Assembly: GCA_964035545.1 (NCBI GenBank)
Contig: OZ037769.1
Span: 13,568,633-13,632,632 of the forward strand
Length of the DNA: 64,000 bases
Source: Bugula neritina
Lineage: Eukaryota; Bryozoa; Gymnolaemata; Cheilostomatida; Bugulidae
Direction: 5' to 3'
Made by a program: the position numbers and the translations under genes. Under the pieces are notes generated by a model that was not told the origin of the DNA, did no database searches, and saw nothing but the letters and a program-made list of their open reading frames with translations. Shown piece by piece: positions 21,826-28,467 of the stretch; within the stretch, counting starts at the first letter, position 1, and every line of letters starts with the position of its first letter.

Positions 21826-23028
21826 TATTGTTGTAAGTGTAAAACTAAAACGAAAACTCTTAATTACAAAAAGAGAGTAAGTAAAAATAATAGACTAATG
21901 GGTTACTGTAATTGCGGTCAATGCGGATGTAAAAAGACTACATTTGTTGGGTCGGGTTTAGCGAATAATTTAATAAATAATTTACCTTTCGAATTGCATT
22001 ATCCAGGCCATAATTTTTTAGGACCAGGTACTAAATTAAATAAGCGTTTAAATGACGACACGACTCCTAAAGAATGGAGTAAACCGGTAAATCGAGACGA
22101 CGCTATAGCCATGAGACACGACGTGTGTTACGCGCTTAATAAAGATACTAAGACTAGAAACGAAATATGTGATAAAAATATGCTAGACGAATTGAAAGCT
22201 ATACCTAATCCTACACCCGCCGAACAGCGACACAGTCGTTTCGCTTCGGCAATAATAGGAGCGAAAAAGCGCTTAGGATGGGGATGGACGAATGAGTTAG
22301 CCGAAGAATTGCATAAACCCGTACAAAAAAAATTTCGTAAAAGACGAGTTTGGGTATCGGGTATTGATAATACTTGGGCGGCCGACTTGGTTGATATGAC
22401 TGAATTTGCTAAATTTAATAACGGTTATAAATATTTACTAACGGTAATAGACGTGTTTTCAAAATACGGTTGGATTATACCTTTAAAAAATAAAACCGGA
22501 AAAGCAGTTGCTTTAGCTTTAAAAACACTTTTAACTTGCCGTAAGCCTCAACATCTATGGGTTGACAAGGGAAAAGAATTTTATAATAAAGACGTAAAGT
22601 CCTTAATAGACTTATATTCTACAGAAAATGAAGAAAAGTCTAGCGTAGTAGAAAGGTGGAATAGAACTATGAAAGAGCGAATGTTTAAATATTTTTCGGC
22701 TAATAATACTTATAAATATATAGACGTACTAAAAGATTTAGTAAAACGGTATAACGAGACTAAACATTCGTCTATTGGAATGGCACCGATTGAAGCTAGT
22801 GATCCTTCTAACGAAAATAAAGTACGCGTAAAATTATATCCAAATTTACCAGCGCCTTCTAAACCTAAATTCGCTATAGGTGATAGAGTGCGTATACCGC
22901 GTAAGAAACGAACGTTTGAAAAAGGTTATACAGTTAGATGGACGGAGGAGGTGTTTACTATAAATAAAATATTATATACTAATCCGACTACTTATAAATT
23001 AACTGACTCGGGTGGAGAAGAAATTTAA
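21823..23028 (+). CDS. PLA2-integrase fusion, ended early by TAA (401 aa)
   Basis: Residues 1-40 are Cys-rich (CCKC, then CNCGQCGC), a possible zinc ribbon. Residues 55-125 resemble a parvovirus-type phospholipase A2: calcium loop YPGHNFLGPG (60-69) and catalytic HD (99-100). From residue 160 (ELAEELHKP) a Polinton integrase follows, with catalytic Asp at about 188 (WAADLVDM), Asp 248 (WVDKGKEFYN) and Glu 277 (SSVVERWNRTMKE). Only 28 residues separate the last two, against 35 in the usual D,D35E arrangement, so seven residues seem to be missing. TAA at 23026-23028 stops translation just before an in-frame chromodomain (23029-23187). The integrase would insert the element; the PLA2 part would act on membranes during entry. 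The fusion itself has one continuous frame. Confidence 0.88.
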   Translation: MYCCKCKTKTKTLNYKKRVSKNNRLMGYCNCGQCGCKKTTFVGSGLANNLINNLPFELHYPGHNFLGPGTKLNKRLNDDTTPKEWSKPVNRDDAIAMRHDVCYALNKDTKTRNEICDKNMLDELKAIPNPTPAEQRHSRFASAIIGAKKRLGWGWTNELAEELHKPVQKKFRKRRVWVSGIDNTWAADLVDMTEFAKFNNGYKYLLTVIDVFSKYGWIIPLKNKTGKAVALALKTLLTCRKPQHLWVDKGKEFYNKDVKSLIDLYSTENEEKSSVVERWNRTMKERMFKYFSANNTYKYIDVLKDLVKRYNETKHSSIGMAPIEASDPSNENKVRVKLYPNLPAPSKPKFAIGDRVRIPRKKRTFEKGYTVRWTEEVFTINKILYTNPTTYKLTDSGGEEI

Positions 23029-23187
23029 GGATCTTTTTACGAACAGGAATTACAAAAGACGAGGCAAGAAATGTATAGAATAGAGCGCGTAATTAAAAAG
23101 AAAGGTAAAAAGGCTTTAGTAAAATGGTTGGGTTATCCCGATTCTCAAAACTCGTGGGTAAATTTAAACGTTTTAGAACGATTATAG
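23029..23187 (+). pseudogene. Integrase chromodomain, cut off by the TAA at 23026
   Basis: The same frame continues after the stop with GSFYEQELQK, then YRIERVI, ALVKWLGYPDSQNSWV and a final TAG. This is the chromodomain normally at the C-terminus of Polinton integrases, where it targets chromatin. It has no start codon of its own in a good position, so it would be made only by stop-codon readthrough. Confidence 0.85.
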
Positions 23188-23340
23188 TGGACACAAACAC
23201 ATTTGTGTCCTGGACACAAATGTGGACACTAGACACAAAAGTGGACACAAATGTGGACACTAGACACAAATGTGGACACAAATGTGGACACTAGACACAA
23301 ATGTGGACACTAGACACAAAAGTGGACACAAATTTGTGTT
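23188..23340. repeat. GGACACAAATGT minisatellite in the Polinton
   Basis: Repeated TGTGGACACTAGACACAAA units with alternations, starting with a self-complementary ACACAAACACATTTGTGTC and ending AATTTGTGTTTATATAAATG at the next gene start. It fills the whole gap between the chromodomain and the 270-aa gene. Confidence 0.85.
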
Positions 23341-23347
23341 TATATAA

Positions 23348-24160
23348 ATGAGTTACTTAAAGATTCACGACCCTATAAAAAGAGATAAAACCGTACAAGA
23401 TTTTATTTCTCAAAAGAATAAATTAAAAGAAATTTTTAAACGAGAACGCGAGCGAGAATTAAATGCGGCTATAGCTCAAGAAAAGTTTTTTGAACCCGTA
23501 ACGAATTCGCAAGCTCAAACAACTGACGCGTTAAAACAATTGCTTACATTACCCAATTATAATGTTCAACCGGCTATAACGGACAGAGTTATAAATTTAG
23601 ACGAATTTACTCAAAACGCTTTAGCTGGCTTAGAACTCGGCGCTTATAACGTAAAGTGGGATGGTAATAGACACGTTATTGGTACGAAACCTATAAGCTT
23701 TAACGATGGTAAAATAATTTTTGACAACGAAGAATATCCGGCGACTAGAGGACTTTTAAGTCTTTTAACGCGTAAAACACCTATAGGATACGATGATAAT
23801 GATTTAGCGAATTACGCTAATATACTCGATAATAGCGGTGCTATATACCAAAGTAAACACGGTCCCACGGATAAAAATAGTGATAAGTGGAGACGTATTG
23901 TTAGACCTATTTGGGAACAATTATATCCTCAGAGAGCGAAACTCGCCGATAGTAAAAAAGCTAAAAGGCAAGTTGGTGATGGAGTAGTATATTTATCGTC
24001 TGATCCTAACGCTTTAGTAGAACGACTCGAACTTTTAATTTCTAGCGCTAAAGCCGGAAATACGGGAGTACGAAACGAAATTGTGTTTATATTAGACGAA
24101 TTACTTAGAATGAAAATTATTACTCGTAACGAATATAAAAACATTCTTTTATATTTATAA
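23348..24160 (+). CDS. Conserved Polinton protein, probable virion component (270 aa)
   Basis: The start lies in TTTATATAAATG. The N-terminal third is a charged coiled-coil-like region (KNKLKEIFKRERERELNAAI). The middle has GLLSLLTRKTP, YANILDNSGAI and SDKWRRIVRPIW, a pattern I associate with Polinton proteins of invertebrates. The C-terminus is helical (SSAKAGNTGVRNEIVFILDE). The biochemical role is not known to me. Its position immediately upstream of the capsid block suggests a structural or assembly role. Confidence 0.7.
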   Translation: MSYLKIHDPIKRDKTVQDFISQKNKLKEIFKRERERELNAAIAQEKFFEPVTNSQAQTTDALKQLLTLPNYNVQPAITDRVINLDEFTQNALAGLELGAYNVKWDGNRHVIGTKPISFNDGKIIFDNEEYPATRGLLSLLTRKTPIGYDDNDLANYANILDNSGAIYQSKHGPTDKNSDKWRRIVRPIWEQLYPQRAKLADSKKAKRQVGDGVVYLSSDPNALVERLELLISSAKAGNTGVRNEIVFILDELLRMKIITRNEYKNILLYL

Positions 24161-24163
24161 TAA

Positions 24164-24475
24164 ATGTACGTTTACGATAAAAGACAACGATTACAAAGAC
24201 ACTACGCCGGTGGTGGAATATTTGATACCATTAAAAATGTAGTAACTAAAATAGCTAGTAATTCCAGCGTAAGAGAATTAGGTAAAAAGGCTATAGTTAA
24301 AGCGGGTACCGCGGCCGGTGAAAAAATTGTTAACGCTATTAAAAAAAGAAGGCAAAAAAAGTTGAACGCTAAAAGTCAAGCTATATTACAAAAACTTAGT
24401 TTAGCTAAAGATGTATTAAATAATAGTAATATAAGTAATATTTTAGAAGGAAGCGGACAAGCTATAGCTTATTAA
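24164..24475 (+). CDS. Small basic virion-like protein with adenain-type site (103 aa)
   Basis: It starts 4 bp after the previous stop, in TTATAATAAATG. After a Gly-rich AGGGIF comes an amphipathic stretch (FDTIKNVVTKIASNSSVREL) and a very basic segment (KKRRQKKLNAK). Near the end LEGSG matches the adenain type I consensus (M/I/L-X-G-X then G), giving a possible six-residue tail release. AGGG at residues 15-18 is a near match. By composition and place it resembles adenovirus core or pVI-type proteins. That comparison is an inference, not homology I can show. Confidence 0.7.
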   Translation: MYVYDKRQRLQRHYAGGGIFDTIKNVVTKIASNSSVRELGKKAIVKAGTAAGEKIVNAIKKRRQKKLNAKSQAILQKLSLAKDVLNNSNISNILEGSGQAIAY

Positions 24476-24496
24476 GAAATTATTTTACTATAATAA

Positions 24497-25771
24497 ATGG
24501 ACTCTCTGAACATTACACAAAAAATTGTACTCGATACGAGCGTAGAGCGCGATCAGGTACACGAATACGAACCCGTAACGGGAACGAATTTAAATTACCC
24601 CGGTGAAATTAGAATAGTTATTAATCAGCAAGATTTGTACGTTCAACCGAGTAAAAGTTATTTAATTATTGAAGGTCGTTTAACTAAAGCCGACGGAACC
24701 GCATACGCCGACGCTGACTTAGTAACGTTAACGAATAACGGTATGGCTTATTTGTTTAAAAGTATTAGATATCAACTCGACGGACACGACTTGGAATATA
24801 TAAATAATCCCGGACACGCTTCGACTATGATGGGTTTACTAACTTACCCCGACGACTACGGTAAGTCGAGAGGTCTTAATCAGTTGTGGTCAAAAGATAC
24901 TACCGCAGCCGCTGCCGCCGCTAATTTAGGTTTTAACGCGCGTCAAATTTATATTATACAAAAGCCCGACCCTAAAGGTACTTTTAGTATTAAAGTGAAT
25001 CTCAGACATTTGTTCGGGTTCGCTGATGACTACGAAAAAGTATTATACGGTATAAAACATCAACTAACGCTAGTAAGCGATACTAATGATAATGCCATAT
25101 TTAGAGCTAATGGCGTTGATGCCGGTAAAATAACGTTGGATAAAGTGTCGTGGTGGATGCCTCACATAACACCTGACTTCGAAATGAAACATAAGCTTTA
25201 TAAAATTATAGAGAGTAAAACGCAGCTTCCCATAATTTATAGGTCTAGGCGGTGTGATAGTATTGCGGTACCGCAAACTACTAATTTTACGTGGCGTTTA
25301 GGTTCTAGAGGAGATACTGAAAAACCTAAATATATTATTGTAGGTTTTCAAACGGATAAGACGGAAAGTCAAACGACTAATCCGGCCGTATTCGATCACG
25401 TTAACGTTAAAAGTATATACGCGATGCTAAATAGCGAGCGATATCCCGAAGTTGATTACGATATAGATTTTGCTAAAATGAAGTTTAGTAGAGTGTACGG
25501 AGACGCTTCTAAATTTTGTGGAGAATATTACGGTATAAACGAGCTAATCGCTTATTCAAACGTATTACCTTCCGAATATAAAGATCTTTACGCTTTGTTC
25601 GTAATAGACGTTAGTAAGCAAAGCGAGGCTCTTAAAAGTAGCGTAGCCGATATTCAATTGAGAGTTCAGTTTAGTCAAAACGTGCCGGCTAATACTCAGG
25701 CGTACGCGTTAATTCTATCGGATAAAACTATGTCTCTTAGTTCCGATGGAAATAATTTAAAAGTTATATAA
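24497..25771 (+). CDS. Major capsid protein, double jelly-roll (424 aa)
   Basis: Length and order fit the hexon-like Polinton MCP. Recognisable segments are YPGEIRIVINQQDLYVQPSK near the N-terminus, FKSIRYQLDGHDLE, IKVNLRHLFGFADDYEKVLY and a second barrel (DKVSWWMPHITPD, then SRVYGDASKFCGEYYG). Trimers would form the icosahedral shell. The start is in CTATAATAAATG. The frame is intact and the 3' end overlaps the next gene's start motif (GTTATATAAATG). There is no adenain site in it. Confidence 0.88.
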   Translation: MDSLNITQKIVLDTSVERDQVHEYEPVTGTNLNYPGEIRIVINQQDLYVQPSKSYLIIEGRLTKADGTAYADADLVTLTNNGMAYLFKSIRYQLDGHDLEYINNPGHASTMMGLLTYPDDYGKSRGLNQLWSKDTTAAAAAANLGFNARQIYIIQKPDPKGTFSIKVNLRHLFGFADDYEKVLYGIKHQLTLVSDTNDNAIFRANGVDAGKITLDKVSWWMPHITPDFEMKHKLYKIIESKTQLPIIYRSRRCDSIAVPQTTNFTWRLGSRGDTEKPKYIIVGFQTDKTESQTTNPAVFDHVNVKSIYAMLNSERYPEVDYDIDFAKMKFSRVYGDASKFCGEYYGINELIAYSNVLPSEYKDLYALFVIDVSKQSEALKSSVADIQLRVQFSQNVPANTQAYALILSDKTMSLSSDGNNLKVI

Positions 25772-26530
25772 ATGGAAAACAAATTATTAAGAGAAATTGC
25801 TGATAATACGGCCTCTAAACAAACGATGACTATAGGAGTTACCGATACTAAAACGAGAATAATTACTCAACTTAATCCGCCTATAGAATTAAATAAAAAT
25901 AAAAAATACGAAATGTGTCTTATTAGTTTAGATACGTTTTATTCTTTTCCAAACATTAGTACCGATAGAAATTCCTATAGATGGTCTAAAGACGGTGGTA
26001 CTACGTGGTATTCAGTTTCGTTACCAATCGGAGTGTACGAATTAGATCAACTAGAAGAAGCTATTCAAGACGAAATAGTAAAAGAGGGGGGTAATAGAAA
26101 CGGTATTACTTTGCAAGCTAATAAAGTAACTTTTAGAATTATACTTAAATTAAAACCAAATTATCGAATAGATTTTAACGTTGAAAATTCTCTAAGAGAC
26201 GTTTTAGGTTTTGACGCGAGAATATACGATCAACCTTATATCGAAGCTACGAACATAGTAAATATTTTAAATATAAACGCTATACACGTACAAGTTGATC
26301 GTATTAACGGAAGTTATATCGATGGTACTTATAAACCCGTTATTTATTCATTTTTTCCGAGCGTTAGTCCAGGATATAAAATAATAGAAAAACCTCATAA
26401 TTTAATATACTTACCCGTTCACGTTAAATATATTAAGACGTTAACCGTTACGGTAACTGATCAAAAAGGTAATTTATTAGATCTTAGCGGTGAACAACTT
26501 TCAATAAGATTTCATTTAAGAGAAGTTTAA
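25772..26530 (+). CDS. Minor capsid / penton-like protein (252 aa)
   Basis: It starts one base after the MCP stop. The segments LNPPIELNKNKKYEMCLISL, YSFPNIS, LPIGVYELDQLEEAIQD and LRDVLGF are typical of the Polinton penton (single jelly-roll) protein that occupies vertices. The frame is intact. Adjacency to the MCP is the normal order in Polintons and adeno-like viruses. Confidence 0.82.
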   Translation: MENKLLREIADNTASKQTMTIGVTDTKTRIITQLNPPIELNKNKKYEMCLISLDTFYSFPNISTDRNSYRWSKDGGTTWYSVSLPIGVYELDQLEEAIQDEIVKEGGNRNGITLQANKVTFRIILKLKPNYRIDFNVENSLRDVLGFDARIYDQPYIEATNIVNILNINAIHVQVDRINGSYIDGTYKPVIYSFFPSVSPGYKIIEKPHNLIYLPVHVKYIKTLTVTVTDQKGNLLDLSGEQLSIRFHLREV

Positions 26531-26541
26531 CGTATATATAA

Positions 26542-27111
26542 ATGGGTTACTGCGAAATTATAGGAAATGTGCCACAGGCGCAAAAACAAAAAATAATGAA
26601 CGCTTATAGAAGTGGTAAGGGTTGCGTTATTAAATTGCCTCTTGAAAGTGGAAATGATAAACTAGTCGTTACGAAAACGCAAAATGATAATATTTTAAAA
26701 GCGTTAAACGCGAATAAAAAAAATATAACGCTCGAAATGTCTCCGTCGTTAGTAAAAACTAACGCGTCAATGAGCGGAGGATTTTTAGGAGCTCTATTGG
26801 GTATAGCTACGAGAGTAATACCTACGCTATTAAAAACTATTATACCTGGTGTACTTTCAGGAGCCGCTAGCGCGGGAGTCGAAAGAGCTATTAAAGGTAA
26901 AGGTCTTTATTTGAAAAGAGGCGGATGCGTATGTTCCATAGAACCTAATTCAAACGGTTCTATTACTTTAAAACCAGTCGCGTCGTCTAATTTAATGAAG
27001 GGTAACGGTTTATATTTAAAACAAGGTTCTAGCTATATAAAAGGCGAAGGTTTAATTTTAGGTCCAAATAGTCCGTTTAAAAACATTCCTCTTTTAGGCA
27101 TGCTGTTATAG
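26542..27111 (+). CDS. Protein with four adenain-type cleavage motifs and an amphipathic segment (189 aa)
   Basis: The start is in TATATATAAATG. Four sites fit the adenovirus-protease consensus: MSGG before F81, IKGK before G121, MKGN before G156 and IKGE before G170. The first precedes an amphipathic, Gly-rich helix region (FLGALLGIATRVIPTLLKTI), as in adenovirus pVI, where cleavage frees a membrane-lytic helix. GLYLK is repeated directly after two sites. Inference: a precursor cut during virion maturation by the protease at 32230. It has the size range of pVI-like proteins. No sequence homology to pVI is claimed. Confidence 0.75.
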   Translation: MGYCEIIGNVPQAQKQKIMNAYRSGKGCVIKLPLESGNDKLVVTKTQNDNILKALNANKKNITLEMSPSLVKTNASMSGGFLGALLGIATRVIPTLLKTIIPGVLSGAASAGVERAIKGKGLYLKRGGCVCSIEPNSNGSITLKPVASSNLMKGNGLYLKQGSSYIKGEGLILGPNSPFKNIPLLGMLL

Positions 27112-27130
27112 TTTAAGAATGTATATATAA

Positions 27131-27520
27131 ATGGTTGACTCAACAGTAATTACTTATAAAAGCCTCGACGGCACCCCAATTACCGAAACGATATATAAAA
27201 CTTCCGAATACGAAAAACGAATGTACGAAAGCGGTGATTTAAAAGAAATAATTATATATAAAAATTTTAATATATTAGACGAAATGACTAATCCGTCTAA
27301 CGAACGTGGTTTACTCGAAGAACGTGTTTATACTAATAAAAGAGAAATTATTTATAAAGAAAATGATGGAAAATTAAAAATAAAAACTATTTACAAAACG
27401 AAAGAAATAATTCAAGAACTTAACGTAGGTTTAATGAATTACGCAGCGGCTAGAATACCGTCATTCTTTACTAAACTAAAATACGCCGAAGACGAAATAG
27501 AAAAAAGACGTATAGTTTAA
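27131..27520 (+). CDS. Unknown Polinton protein (129 aa)
   Basis: The start is in TGTATATATAAATG. It is a charged, beta-rich protein with repeated IIYK/TIYK motifs (ETIYKTSEYEKRMYESGDLK, then KTIYKTKEIIQEL). It has no signal peptide, membrane helix or Cys pair. It is the last gene of the rightward capsid block. The family is not recognised. Confidence 0.6.
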   Translation: MVDSTVITYKSLDGTPITETIYKTSEYEKRMYESGDLKEIIIYKNFNILDEMTNPSNERGLLEERVYTNKREIIYKENDGKLKIKTIYKTKEIIQELNVGLMNYAAARIPSFFTKLKYAEDEIEKRRIV

Positions 27521-27656
27521 AGAAAACATATATAAATATGCGTATAATACGGCACACGTAATTCGCTCTTAGGACCGATTATTACGCGCTATTTAGCAGC
27601 CTATATGAATATTTTTGTATTGAACTCCCTTTTTTAATTAATTATAATATTATTAA
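27521..27656. other. Spacer with an orphan start motif
   Basis: It lies between the 129-aa gene and the convergent two-TM gene. It contains CATATATAAATATG (27527-27540), the same motif as at gene starts, but the ATG opens only seven codons. A TTAATTAATTATAATATTATTAATTAA block near 27636-27660 is partly palindromic and could end both converging transcripts. Confidence 0.5.
27527..27540 (+). promoter_or_regulatory. Orphan TATATAAAT start motif
   Basis: CATATATAAATATG matches the motif at the start of Polinton genes but leads to a seven-codon frame. It is either a relic of a lost gene or the start of a non-coding transcript. Confidence 0.5.
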
Positions 27657-28136
27657 TTAACAAACGTTGTTACGAGCGACTATTATATCGCTTTTTTTAT
27701 TTAATATTACGCTATTAATATCTTTATATTTTTCGGTTATAGCGTCGTACTCTCCTTCGTCTATATGAGCGTCGCTTAAAAATTTTGATAACATAGAATT
27801 AATTTCTAATTTAGAATTTTTTATAAACGTATATACGTCTAAATACATTAACGTAGATTTAATTAATTTAGCGTCTTGAGAAGAAATAGAAGTAGTAATT
27901 ACACTCATTATACTTATTATTATAGATAATGGTAATAACGTTTGTTTAGTAACGTTAGCGTTTAATAACGCCGTAATAATAACACCGCATATTAAATTCG
28001 TTGTACCGCATAATCCTGAAATTATTTTTAACGATTTTGATAACCAATTAAAACGATTAAGTTTTTGTTCGTATTCGTTTTCTAATTTAATAATTTCATC
28101 GTTTAAAAGTTCTAATTTTTCTCGTCGAAAGTCCAT
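27657..28136 (-). CDS. Two-transmembrane coiled-coil protein (159 aa)
   Basis: N-terminal helix rich in Glu/Lys (residues 1-33), hydrophobic helices at about 36-59 (SLKIISGLCGTTNLICGVII) and 67-87 (LLPLSIIISIMSVITTSI), then a long C-terminal helix. This layout is that of small SLATT-like or viroporin-like membrane proteins. I see no diagnostic motif. The start is in TTTTTATATAAATG. It is the only leftward gene in the right arm and diverges from the 77-aa gene. Confidence 0.6.
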   Translation of the reverse strand: MDFRREKLELLNDEIIKLENEYEQKLNRFNWLSKSLKIISGLCGTTNLICGVIITALLNANVTKQTLLPLSIIISIMSVITTSISSQDAKLIKSTLMYLDVYTFIKNSKLEINSMLSKFLSDAHIDEGEYDAITEKYKDINSVILNKKSDIIVARNNVC

Positions 28137-28178
28137 TTATATAAAAAAATGATTTTTATTATTACATTATTTTATAAT

Positions 28179-28415
28179 ATGGAGTTTACTAATGAATTAC
28201 TCGATAAACTAATAGCTCAAGCTAAACAAAAGAAATATATACCTCTTCCCGAACATACATTTATGCGATTAACCGATTATTATACTTTAAAAATTAATTC
28301 CATATCGAATGAAAATCGAGATAAATTATTTAAACATTTTAATAAAAATTTAACATCACGACGTAAAGTAACTAAACTTAAAGCGCAAGTAAATAAAATT
28401 CTTGAAGATGTATAA
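28179..28415 (+). CDS. Small basic protein, unknown (78 aa)
   Basis: The ATG at 28179 is preferred over the in-frame one at 28149 because it carries TTTATAATATG, like its neighbours, and starts MEFTNELLDK. The protein is helical and basic (NLTSRRKVTKLKAQVNKILE). It sits just before the polymerase gene. Function unknown. Confidence 0.5.
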   Translation: MEFTNELLDKLIAQAKQKKYIPLPEHTFMRLTDYYTLKINSISNENRDKLFKHFNKNLTSRRKVTKLKAQVNKILEDV

Positions 28416-28467
28416 AACCAATTTTTTATTTAAAAATTGATTTTACCATTAAAGAAATTATATATAA

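Noticed and set aside
23093-23281. Minus-strand ORF with repeated STFVS
   Set aside because: Antisense reading of the GGACACAAATGT minisatellite and the chromodomain.
23188-23340. CRISPR-like array
   Set aside because: Repeats are contiguous and there are no unique spacers of constant length; the context is eukaryotic.
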